Assembly (NCBI RefSeq): GCF_005491705.1
Contig: NZ_CP028092.1
Span: forward strand, 3,038,001-3,102,000
DNA from: Pontibacter sp. SGAir0037
GTDB lineage: Bacteria; Bacteroidota; Bacteroidia; Cytophagales; Hymenobacteraceae
Length of the DNA: 64,000 bases
Direction of reading: 5' to 3'
Shown here: piece by piece, positions 1 through 7,934 of the stretch
Layout of the letters: each line of letters opens with the position of its first letter
Position numbering within the stretch: position 1 is the first letter of the stretch
The notes under the pieces: model-generated
Databases searched by the model: none
The model's input: the letters and a program-made list of their open reading frames with translations, nothing else
What the model was told of the DNA's origin: nothing
Position numbers and translations under genes: made by a program

Positions 1-391
1 TCTTCATTAAAAAAGAAAAGTTATCCTGATCACCGTGTTTAATAGCTGTAAGATAACCATTGGCTACTTCGAGGCGATAGAATACGATTCTGCCCTTAAA
101 AATAGAGCGAAGACTAACGCTGGCATGCACATTATCAGTTGTAAACAGGGTATCTCCCTGGTGAGGCACCAAAGCAATGCCCTTGATAGCAACGGTTCTC
201 AGGTTTACAAAATCTGCGCTTTCAATCGTAAAGTCAACCGGGTATTTGTTTTCTACCTTTGTTATCACCCGGTTTATCGTATAGGTTAACACCCTGCTTC
301 TAAACATGATAAGCAAGACAACCGAAAGCAGAAGCAGTCCAACAAGTACGCCTGCTCCAATTAATATTCTTTTTTTCAATCTCTGGTCCAC
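1..391 (-). CDS. AsmA/DUF748-like membrane-anchored protein, N-terminal part (runs off the left edge)
   Basis: The reverse strand reads open from 391 to the window edge: a short basic N-terminus (DQRLKKR), one membrane segment (ILIGAGVLVGLLLLSVVLL), then beta-rich sequence such as VDFTIESADFVNL and DTLFTTDNVHASVSLRSIF. This is the pattern at the start of AsmA-like proteins, which are anchored in the inner membrane and extend into the periplasm to support lipid or outer-membrane transport. There is no ATG before the membrane segment. The start is taken as GTG at 391; a second in-frame GTG lies at 460 and the frame is closed by TAA near 478. The C-terminus is outside the window, so the exact family is uncertain. 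It is divergent from purB. Confidence 0.6.
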   Translation of the reverse strand, partial: MDQRLKKRILIGAGVLVGLLLLSVVLLIMFRSRVLTYTINRVITKVENKYPVDFTIESADFVNLRTVAIKGIALVPHQGDTLFTTDNVHASVSLRSIFKGRIVFYRLEVANGYLTAIKHGDQDNFSFLMK

Positions 392-700
392 AATATAGTG
401 CTGCGAATTACGCAATAAGAATCTGTTTGTAAAACGATGCAACAGATAATATTTAAACACTCCTATATAGAAGCATTACCTGTTATGTCACCTCCTCATA
501 CGGTTTTATACTTCTTTAGATATTAAACCGCCCTGTCGGCGTGTCCTCCTGCTTGCAAGCATAGTGCCAGAGGCACCCGCTCCTTGGTTTACTATTCTGC
601 ATTAACGCAGGAAAGTACAATTTTATACACGTAGCACGAGCAGATAAGTTGTACTTCGCTATCCAAAGTACTTCTCTAATTAAATAGAAAGCTTTTTAGC

Positions 701-727
701 TTGGTTCGGCAAAGCTACTTATCTTTG
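701..727 (+). promoter_or_regulatory. Probable purB promoter
   Basis: TTG at 701-703 and TATCTTTG at 720-727, an exact match to the Bacteroidota -7 element TAnnTTTG. The gap is 16 bp, shorter than the usual 19-21, so the -33 assignment is weaker than the -7. The start codon of purB follows 17 bp downstream. The rest of the gap from 392 to 700 shows no gene. Confidence 0.5.
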
Positions 728-744
728 AACAAAGTTATACCTGC

Positions 745-2097
745 ATGAATCTTACAACACTTACCGCCATTTCTCCTGTGGATGGGCGTTACCGTCGGAA
801 TACCACAGACTTAGCCGGATACTTTTCTGAGTTTGGCCTGATCCGCTACCGTGTACTGGTAGAGGTAGAATATTTTATTGCGCTGTGCGAACTGCCGCTT
901 CCGCAGCTAAGCAGTGTGCCCCAGGACCAGTTTAAGGCGTTACGCGCCATCTACGAAAACTTTACCGAAGCCGATGCGCTGCAGATAAAGGAGACCGAGA
1001 AAGTAACCAACCACGATGTAAAGGCTGTTGAGTACTTTATAAAAGATCAATTTGACACCCTTGGCCTAAGCCAGTACAAAGAATTTATACATTTTGGACT
1101 CACTTCCCAGGATGTAAACAATACAGCCATCCCGCTTAGTCTGCGCGATGCCGATGATCGTGTTATTATGCCAGCTTTTCAGCAGTTGCACCAAACACTG
1201 GCAGAGTTGGCACAGCAATGGAAGGACGTGCCGATGCTGGCCCATACCCATGGCCAACCTGCTTCTCCTACGCGACTGGGAAAGGAAATAATGGTGTTTG
1301 CAGAGCGACTGGCAGCTCAAATGAACCTGCTCCGCCAAGTGCCATTCTCAGCAAAGTTCGGAGGTGCTACCGGCAATTTTAATGCACATCATGTGGCGTA
1401 TCCTGCCATTAACTGGCCCGATTTCGGCAATCGCTTTGTGCAGGATGTACTGGGGCTGCGCCGCAGCCAATACACCACCCAAATTGAGCATTACGACAAC
1501 TTGGCGGCCTACTTCGACGGATTAAAGCGACTGAACACTATTCTGATTGATTTTGCCCGGGACGTATGGCAGTATGTTTCGATGGGCTACTTTAAGCAAA
1601 AAATAAAAGCAGGTGAAGTAGGTTCATCGGCTATGCCGCATAAAGTTAACCCGATAGATTTTGAGAATGCAGAGGGCAACCTGGGTATAGCCAATGCCAT
1701 TTTAGAGCACCTGGCAGCCAAACTGCCCATCTCCCGCCTGCAGCGCGACCTGACGGATTCAACGGTATTACGCAATGTAGGAGTTCCACTGGCACATGTG
1801 GTTATAGCGCTTAAGTCGCTTGAAAAAGGCATCGGAAAACTTGAACTCAACGAAGCCGCCCTGCATAACCACCTGGAAGAAAACTGGGCTGTAGTGGCAG
1901 AAGGCATCCAGACCGTGCTGCGCCGTGAAGGTTACCCGCAACCTTATGAAGCGCTGAAGGCATTGACCCGCAAAAATGAAAAAATTACTGAGCAAGCCAT
2001 TAAAAGCTTTATCGACACTTTAGAGGTTAATGAGGAAATTAAAGCTGAGCTTAAAGAGATATCACCTTACAATTATACCGGAGTAGATCTTATCTAG
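745..2097 (+). CDS. purB: Adenylosuccinate lyase
   Basis: Cytosolic enzyme of purine synthesis. It cleaves SAICAR to AICAR plus fumarate and adenylosuccinate to AMP plus fumarate. The 450-residue protein begins MNLTTLTAISPVDGRY, typical of PurB, and carries the fumarase/aspartase superfamily signature SSAMPHKVNPIDFENAEGN (about residues 294-312) with the flexible catalytic Ser loop. THGQPASPT (about 168-176) contains the conserved active-site His. Length and both signatures match the long PurB subfamily seen in Bacteroidota and Gammaproteobacteria. It is transcribed alone, with a promoter 17 bp upstream and a strong terminator after the stop. Confidence 0.97.
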   Translation: MNLTTLTAISPVDGRYRRNTTDLAGYFSEFGLIRYRVLVEVEYFIALCELPLPQLSSVPQDQFKALRAIYENFTEADALQIKETEKVTNHDVKAVEYFIKDQFDTLGLSQYKEFIHFGLTSQDVNNTAIPLSLRDADDRVIMPAFQQLHQTLAELAQQWKDVPMLAHTHGQPASPTRLGKEIMVFAERLAAQMNLLRQVPFSAKFGGATGNFNAHHVAYPAINWPDFGNRFVQDVLGLRRSQYTTQIEHYDNLAAYFDGLKRLNTILIDFARDVWQYVSMGYFKQKIKAGEVGSSAMPHKVNPIDFENAEGNLGIANAILEHLAAKLPISRLQRDLTDSTVLRNVGVPLAHVVIALKSLEKGIGKLELNEAALHNHLEENWAVVAEGIQTVLRREGYPQPYEALKALTRKNEKITEQAIKSFIDTLEVNEEIKAELKEISPYNYTGVDLI

Positions 2098-2115
2098 CTT
2101 ATTTCAAGACGCTGC

Positions 2116-2162
2116 AAAAAAACAGCCTCTCCACATCATGCTTGTGGAGAGGCTGTTTTTTT
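2116..2162 (+). terminator. Rho-independent terminator after purB
   Basis: The 15-bp arm 2121-2135 (AACAGCCTCTCCACA) pairs with 2143-2157, followed by a run of seven T. An A run on the left side means it could also work for the opposite strand. Confidence 0.9.
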
Positions 2163-2188
2163 ACTATAAAGTTAACGTTTTCACAAAA

Positions 2189-2202
2189 TGAAATCGGTTG
2201 CA
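2189..2202 (+). promoter_or_regulatory. Upstream LacI-type operator copy
   Basis: TGAAATCGGTTGCA, an imperfect dyad around a central CG, as LacI/PurR-family operators have. The identical 14-mer recurs at 2344-2357, 155 bp downstream. Two identical copies in a 335-bp gap upstream of a xylanase gene suggest a main and an auxiliary operator. The regulator is not in the window. Confidence 0.5.
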
Positions 2203-2343
2203 TAGCTTCCGGGCAACATACTGCATAGGCCAGTCTATTAATGGAATTACCTCCTTGGCTCTATCAGTTACATGTGGTATTATAGGAAACCCTTACAGAA
2301 CTTAAGCAAGAAGAACAAATGTAATTAATCACTTTTATTCTCC

Positions 2344-2383
2344 TGAAATCGGTTGCAAATATGTGTTTGGTTCTATACCTTTA
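2344..2383 (+). promoter_or_regulatory. Xylanase promoter with overlapping operator
   Basis: TTG at 2353-2355, a 20-bp gap, then TACCTTTA at 2376-2383 (one mismatch to TAnnTTTG). The -33 TTG lies inside the second copy of TGAAATCGGTTGCA (2344-2357), so a bound repressor would block the promoter. Predicted transcription start is near 2390. Confidence 0.5.
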
Positions 2384-2432
2384 GCTTTAGGTAGAATCTT
2401 GATGGCACTACAACTATAATCTGCTGCCTATA

Positions 2433-3689
2433 ATGCCTTACGACATGTATCTTATGACAAAACTTTACAAATACATAACGCTATCTATAGCAGCGGTTTT
2501 GTTGAGCAGTTATAGTATACTTGGCCAGTCACGACCGATTGCTGACGGAAAAGCAAAGTTTTTAGGAAATATCTACAGCAAAATGCAATTACTGAATTTT
2601 GCCGGCTACTGGAACCAGGTAACACCCGAAAATGCAGGCAAATGGGGCAGTGTAGAGGCAAACCGGGATGTAATGGACTGGACGGAATTAGACATTGCCT
2701 ATAAACTTGCCAAAGACAATGGCTTCCCATTTAGACTGCACGTACTGGTTTGGGGAAATCAGCAGCCTTCCTGGATAGAAAACCTGCCAGCCAATGAGCA
2801 ACTGGAAGAAATTGAAGAATGGTTCTCGTTAGTTTCGGAGCGCTACCCGGATTGCGACTTTGTAGAAGTAGTAAATGAACCAATTAATGACCCGCCAAAC
2901 CAGGCCGGGAATGGCGGAGGCAATTACATGAACGCTTTGGGTGGATCAGGCGCAACTGAATGGGACTGGATTATCAAATCCTTTGAGCTGGCCCGCCACT
3001 ATTTCCCAGCCTCAAAACTGATGTTGAATGAGTATAACATTATTAACAACACCAGCAATCTAAATAAGTACCTAAAAATTATACAGCTGCTTAAACCCCG
3101 CCATCTGATTGATGGAATTGGGGTGCAGGCCCATGCTTTCTCTACAACAGCAGGTTCTGCAACAATAACTGCAAATCTTAATGCGCTTGCGGCAACTGAC
3201 CTTCCGATCTATATCACAGAAATGGACATAGACGGCCCTACTGATCTGGTTCAGCAACAGGAATACCAACGTATCTTCCCTCTTTTCTGGGAGCATCCCT
3301 CGGTACAGGGCATCACTTTATGGGGTTACAGGCCAGGGCTGTGGAGAAACGACCAAAGAGCTTATCTTATTACAGCCAATGGTGTAGAAAGGCCAGCAAT
3401 GAAGTGGCTAAGAGAGTATGTGCAAGGTTTTGTAACCGGCCTGCAAAGAAATGAAGCACTCTCCTTTACCGCTTACCCTAACCCAATAGTTAACGGAAAT
3501 CTTACACTAAACGGAGTTGAAAAAGTAAATACTGTTACAATCCTCGATCTGAATGGCAGAATGATCCACGAACTTGCTTTAAATAAGCAGGCATCGGTAC
3601 ACATAGCCTTAGATATAAATCCTGGTCTTTATATCTTACAGCTTTTCGATGGCCAGAATTATGCCACCCAAAAGTTACTTGTAAAGTAA
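2433..3689 (+). CDS. Secreted GH10 endo-1,4-beta-xylanase with T9SS sorting domain
   Basis: Cuts internal beta-1,4 links of xylan. A signal peptide (about residues 9-31, ending SILGQ) precedes a compact GH10 barrel. The GH10 motif WNQVTPENAGKW is at 60-71, the acid/base Glu is in VVNEP (E149) and the nucleophile Glu in ITEMD (E263). Residues from about 345 form a C-terminal T9SS type A sorting domain (YPNPIVNGNL, then a GLYILQ-type strand and a basic end), so export through the outer membrane is expected. Three in-frame ATGs lie at 2433, 2445 and 2454; the last (MTKLYKYITL) gives the cleanest signal peptide and may be the true start. The GH43 gene follows 125 bp downstream. Confidence 0.95.
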   Translation: MPYDMYLMTKLYKYITLSIAAVLLSSYSILGQSRPIADGKAKFLGNIYSKMQLLNFAGYWNQVTPENAGKWGSVEANRDVMDWTELDIAYKLAKDNGFPFRLHVLVWGNQQPSWIENLPANEQLEEIEEWFSLVSERYPDCDFVEVVNEPINDPPNQAGNGGGNYMNALGGSGATEWDWIIKSFELARHYFPASKLMLNEYNIINNTSNLNKYLKIIQLLKPRHLIDGIGVQAHAFSTTAGSATITANLNALAATDLPIYITEMDIDGPTDLVQQQEYQRIFPLFWEHPSVQGITLWGYRPGLWRNDQRAYLITANGVERPAMKWLREYVQGFVTGLQRNEALSFTAYPNPIVNGNLTLNGVEKVNTVTILDLNGRMIHELALNKQASVHIALDINPGLYILQLFDGQNYATQKLLVK

Positions 3690-3814
3690 ACAGAGCTTGT
3701 TTCATCCATTCGTTCATGTTATTATCTCTGTTTCCGATACTGTTTTGGCAGAATTATATGATAAACAACTAATGCACATACTCTTATCACCTTACTATTG
3801 ATAAAAACAAAACA

Positions 3815-4927
3815 ATGACAAAAAACACCTATTTCAAATCCTCCTTCTTTATGCTGGTAGCAGCTTCTTTGCTGACAAGTGCCTGCCAGAACAACAACCC
3901 TGACAACCAGGATGATGCCAATGCCACAGCCTCAACCACTTCAGAAGCTCAAAAACCTTCTACAGAGCCATTGGTTACCAACATTTATACAGCAGACCCT
4001 TCTGCTCATGTATTTGAAGGCAGAATCTATATTTACCCTTCGCATGATGTTGACGCAGGCATTCCTGAAAAAGATGACGGCTCTCACTTCGATATGAGAG
4101 ACTACCATGTACTTTCTATGGACAGAGTAGGTGGAGAAGTAACAGATCATGGTGTTGCCCTGGACATAAAAGACATTCCGTGGGCAGGCCGGCAATTATG
4201 GGCTCCAGATGCGGCTCATAAAGACGGCACCTATTATTTATACTTCCCTGTAAAAGACAAGCAGGATGTTTTCCGAATAGGCGTGGCAACCAGTAAATCA
4301 CCTGCCGGTCCGTTTAAACCCGAAGCAAAGCCTATTGAAGGCAGTTATAGCATAGACCCTACAGTATTTACTGATTCTGATGGAGCCTCTTATATGTACT
4401 TCGGTGGTATTTGGGGAGGACAGCTCCAAAGATGGAGTACAGGCACCTACAATGCCAACGATACTTACCCGGCAGATGATCAGCCTGCTTTGATGCCTAA
4501 AATAGTACGTATGAGCGACAACATGCTGCAGTTTGCTGAACCTGTTCGTGATGTGCAGATACTCGATGAGAATGGCAAGCTTCTATTAGCCGGCGACAAC
4601 GATAGACGCTTTTTTGAAGCTGCCTGGTTGCACAAATACAACGGCAAATATTACTTCTCCTACTCTACCGGCGATACACACAACATAGCGTATGCCATTG
4701 GCGACAGCCCTTATGGTCCGTTTACCTACAAAGGTGTTATCCTGGAGCCTGTACTGGGCTGGACGAACCACCACTCTATTGTAGAGCACGACGGCCAGTG
4801 GTACCTGTTCTACCACGACAGTTCTCTTTCCGGCGGTAAAACACACCTGAGAAGTGTAAAAGTAACAGAGCTTACGCACCGTCCGGATGGCACGATAGAA
4901 ACAATCAATGCTTATACAGAAAATTAA
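3815..4927 (+). CDS. GH43 lipoprotein (beta-xylosidase / alpha-L-arabinofuranosidase type)
   Basis: Probably removes xylose or arabinose from oligosaccharides made by the adjacent xylanase. The signal peptide ends in the lipobox LTSAC with lipidated C24, followed by a low-complexity N/D/T/S linker that may act as a surface-export signal. The five-bladed GH43 propeller shows its catalytic triad: base D61 in TADPSAH, pKa-tuning D181 in SIDPTVF and acid E268 in RRFFEAAW. The substrate (xylo- or arabino-) cannot be fixed from sequence. The 125-bp gap after the xylanase has no clear promoter, so co-transcription is likely. Confidence 0.88.
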   Translation: MTKNTYFKSSFFMLVAASLLTSACQNNNPDNQDDANATASTTSEAQKPSTEPLVTNIYTADPSAHVFEGRIYIYPSHDVDAGIPEKDDGSHFDMRDYHVLSMDRVGGEVTDHGVALDIKDIPWAGRQLWAPDAAHKDGTYYLYFPVKDKQDVFRIGVATSKSPAGPFKPEAKPIEGSYSIDPTVFTDSDGASYMYFGGIWGGQLQRWSTGTYNANDTYPADDQPALMPKIVRMSDNMLQFAEPVRDVQILDENGKLLLAGDNDRRFFEAAWLHKYNGKYYFSYSTGDTHNIAYAIGDSPYGPFTYKGVILEPVLGWTNHHSIVEHDGQWYLFYHDSSLSGGKTHLRSVKVTELTHRPDGTIETINAYTEN

Positions 4928-4947
4928 GCCTTTATACTTCGGTTTCC

Positions 4948-4995
4948 AAAAAAAGAAAGCCCTCCTGCATGGGAAGCAGGAGGGCTTTCTTTTTG
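4948..4995. terminator. Bidirectional terminator between GH43 and the GH13 gene
   Basis: AAAGCCCTCCTGC pairs with GCAGGAGGGCTTT around a short loop, with an A run on the left and a T run on the right. It serves both the plus-strand GH43 gene and the minus-strand amylase that converge here. Confidence 0.9.
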
Positions 4996-5017
4996 CGGTG
5001 CCAGGTAATGCTTCTTT

Positions 5018-7861
5018 TTAATTATCTACTTTTATCACCTTCTTTACTTCCCGCTCAGCACCTTTTTCTATTTGCAGGTAATAGATTCCGTTGGTTACAT
5101 TGCTCAAATTTATCGGCTGCTGGAATGTATCGGCAAGTTTAAATGTGTATTCTGTTCTGATGACTCTGCCCGTCGCATCCAGTAGCTTAATAGCCACAGC
5201 ACCACGGTAAGTGCCCTGCATTTCCACGACTGCACCACCTTGCACAGGATTCGGATAAACCAGGGTATTACCCGAACTTGCCACTGTACCTTTTGCAGCA
5301 AGCAACAGCCCCTGCCATGGCAACAGGCCCTGTGCAGGTGTCTCCAGTTTCCGGGTGGTAAACAGGCGGAACTCTCCTGGCTGCAGACTTATAATTTCTG
5401 CCGGATTTGTAACGGTTACTTCTCCGCCAGAGAAGTAGTCGTACCAGATACCTGATTTTGGAAAATCGGCAGCTGGCTTTTGTAGCTTTGTATCGAAGTT
5501 TCCAATAATGTGCACATCCATGGTTTCGTGGCGCAGGGTGATCCGCTTCACGCTATTTTCAAAATCAAGGGTAAAATCATCTGTTTGAAAAGCAGGCTGA
5601 CTTAGTTTCAGATTGATTAGAGCAGCATAGACTTTATACAGTTTTTGCCGCTCTGCATCCTGCTGATACTCCCAGCGAACAGGTTTGGCCCCTGTTCGCC
5701 CGTTAAAATCGATAGGCACCTCGTACCCCAGTTCTCCAAATTGCCAGATAAGTTTAGGACCAGGCACTGGCAGGAAAAAGGCTGCAGCCAGCTTTGCCCT
5801 GTTTAGCGCTGTGGTTAAGTTCTGTGTATTATAAGCAGCTTCTACACGCCCGTTTTGCAGTACGTCATACAGCAAGCGTTCTTCGTCGTGGCTCTCCATA
5901 TAACCTACTACGTGCGGATTCTGCCACTCCCGTTGCCTATAGGAGATCCAGTTTGGATTGGCCGTATTGCCTTTCGCTACGTTGCGATAGTCGTAATTAT
6001 GGTTCCCCCAGAAAAGCATACCATAATCAGCCAGCTCCTTTTCCTCCTGGTTCACGGCAAAGTGCTCCAGTATGACATAGGCTGTTTCATCATAGCTGCG
6101 TATTTCGTTATAGATCCTTTTCCAGGTGGCTACCCGGCTGGCATCATAAGCACTCCAGTTATCCACATTGTCCCCAGCGTTCTTTTGTGTAAAACCTTTC
6201 GATAGGTCGAACCGATAGCCATCAACTTTGTATTCTTCCAGCCAAAAACGGTTTACCCGTTCTACCAGTGCTTTGGTGGCAGCACTTTCATGATTGAAAT
6301 CAAAGAAAACACTGAACGGGTGGGTAGCCTGCTGGTTAAAGAAAGGGTTATTGGCTGCTGGCCTGTCGCGGTTCCAGTACATTTTTACATAGGGAAACTC
6401 ATAGTCGGCCTGGTTCAGCACAATGTCCAGGATAACAGCAATTCCCAACGCATGGCATTTGTCTATAAAGGCTTTCAGATCATCCTTTCTTCCATAGGCT
6501 TTATCGGGAGCAAAATAGAAAATTGGGTTGTAGCCCCAGGAGTCGTTACCGGAAAATTCCATGATGGGCATCAGTTCAATGGCATTTATCCCAAGGCGCT
6601 TCAGATAGCTAAGAGTATCTGTTAAAGTTTTATAGTTCCGATCTGCTATAAAATCACGGATATGCAGCTCGTACACCACCAGCTTCTCAGGGGCTGGCCG
6701 CTGAAAATCGGTTACTTTCCAGTTGTATGGTTGCTGGTTGGTTTTTAGCACAGACACAATGCCTGATGCTCCACTCGGGTAAGGCTTGAGGTCCGGGTAA
6801 GTAGTAGCCGGAATGTACTGGTCGTTGTTCGGATCCAGGATAAGCTCTGCATAAGGATCTGCTACTGCCAGTGTGCCATCCACCAGGTACTGGTAAGCTA
6901 CTTCCTGCCCTGCTGCCATATTTTCCAGTTCAATCCAATAGCGCTCTCCGTCTGCTGTCCGATGCATAAGATAGCCTGGCTGCGCTTCCCAATTGTTAAA
7001 CTCGCCAATTACATACACAAACTCTTTATGTGGGGCATAAAGAGAAAGCACTACTTTGTTGGCAGCAGTATAATTAACGCCATCTACTATACCACTGGGT
7101 AAGGACCGCACAACAGGTTCTGGTTTTACAGTAAAAGTAAAGCTTTCTGTAACTGTTTCTGTAGCCGTTTTAGCCTCTATACTCACTGTTTTACGCACGC
7201 CACCATCAGAACCAGCACCTAGCGTAAAATCCAGCTCTGTTGCGTTCTGAACGGTATGTACGGTACTGCCATTCAGTTTCAGGCTGAGGGTAGCCGGTTG
7301 TGATGTCACGGCCTTTACAGGAATAGAAGCATTAGCGTCTGCAAAAAAAGACGTTTGCGCAGGTGCACGAAAGGCAACCTGCAGGTTTTCTGGGTAGATT
7401 ATAACAAACAGGTCTTCGGTCTGGGCTGTTCCGCTGCCATTCTTCAACAATACCCCAAGCCGACGTACCGACTTCCCGGCAGGTACACCGAAATACTGCT
7501 TCGGAACCAGTTTTATCTGCCATTTATTATTTCCGAGCGATGTCATTTTGCCCGGAGCAAAGGGAGCACTCCAGGTAGTTTGCCCGGCTGGTTGATACTC
7601 GAAAGCATCTCCTGTTTCTGTCGTACCGGCACCAGACCATAGGTATACATCGTCGGTTTTACCCAATAGGCCTGCTGCACGGGAATCTTTAGCCTGCGCC
7701 AAGTCAAAAATAAGAGTAACCTCCCGGCTCTCTGTAGGGAAAGCAGGCTGTGTTGTGACAACCTGTGCCAATGCCCCACTTTGCCACACGAGCACAAGCC
7801 ACAGCAATAGCAGCTGCCTGAAATTTGCTTTTAATCTTGCGTACATCTTTCCCATTTGCAT
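5018..7861 (-). CDS. Secreted multidomain GH13 alpha-amylase-family protein with T9SS sorting domain
   Basis: Last gene of the starch operon. Signal peptide (about 1-33), N-terminal beta domains (about 35-245), a CBM48-like E-set (about 262-345, with GEFNNWEAQ), a GH13 barrel (about 393-800) and a T9SS sorting domain (about 870-947, YPNPVQGG). GH13 regions: I DIVLNQ (479-484), II GYRFDLSKG with nucleophile D552, III ILEHF with acid/base E599, IV ESHDEE with H658 and D659. Region I ends in Gln where most amylases have His (DxxxNH), although the three catalytic acids are intact. CBM48 plus GH13 suggests a pullulanase- or neopullulanase-like amylase; the exact bond specificity is not known. ATGs at 7861, 7855 and 7846 are all possible starts. 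Confidence 0.88.
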   Translation of the reverse strand: MQMGKMYARLKANFRQLLLLWLVLVWQSGALAQVVTTQPAFPTESREVTLIFDLAQAKDSRAAGLLGKTDDVYLWSGAGTTETGDAFEYQPAGQTTWSAPFAPGKMTSLGNNKWQIKLVPKQYFGVPAGKSVRRLGVLLKNGSGTAQTEDLFVIIYPENLQVAFRAPAQTSFFADANASIPVKAVTSQPATLSLKLNGSTVHTVQNATELDFTLGAGSDGGVRKTVSIEAKTATETVTESFTFTVKPEPVVRSLPSGIVDGVNYTAANKVVLSLYAPHKEFVYVIGEFNNWEAQPGYLMHRTADGERYWIELENMAAGQEVAYQYLVDGTLAVADPYAELILDPNNDQYIPATTYPDLKPYPSGASGIVSVLKTNQQPYNWKVTDFQRPAPEKLVVYELHIRDFIADRNYKTLTDTLSYLKRLGINAIELMPIMEFSGNDSWGYNPIFYFAPDKAYGRKDDLKAFIDKCHALGIAVILDIVLNQADYEFPYVKMYWNRDRPAANNPFFNQQATHPFSVFFDFNHESAATKALVERVNRFWLEEYKVDGYRFDLSKGFTQKNAGDNVDNWSAYDASRVATWKRIYNEIRSYDETAYVILEHFAVNQEEKELADYGMLFWGNHNYDYRNVAKGNTANPNWISYRQREWQNPHVVGYMESHDEERLLYDVLQNGRVEAAYNTQNLTTALNRAKLAAAFFLPVPGPKLIWQFGELGYEVPIDFNGRTGAKPVRWEYQQDAERQKLYKVYAALINLKLSQPAFQTDDFTLDFENSVKRITLRHETMDVHIIGNFDTKLQKPAADFPKSGIWYDYFSGGEVTVTNPAEIISLQPGEFRLFTTRKLETPAQGLLPWQGLLLAAKGTVASSGNTLVYPNPVQGGAVVEMQGTYRGAVAIKLLDATGRVIRTEYTFKLADTFQQPINLSNVTNGIYYLQIEKGAEREVKKVIKVDN

Positions 7862-7888
7862 TTTATTTACCCGAACATCTGTTTACTA

Positions 7889-7927
7889 GTAGCAGGAGCA
7901 AAATCTTGTCTATTTTGCTCCTGCTAC
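7889..7927 (-). promoter_or_regulatory. Perfect 16-bp hairpin between two GH13 genes
   Basis: 7889-7904 (GTAGCAGGAGCAAAAT) pairs perfectly with 7912-7927 around a 7-nt loop. It sits 7 bp after the stop of the upstream amylase gene on the minus strand. There is no T run, so it looks more like an mRNA 3'-end stabiliser or partial terminator than a full stop. Confidence 0.7.
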
Positions 7928-7934
7928 CTGTGAT

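Noticed and set aside
35..289. Plus-strand open frame of 84 codons
   Set aside because: It is antisense to the AsmA-like coding sequence, which has a clear membrane anchor and beta-rich pattern.
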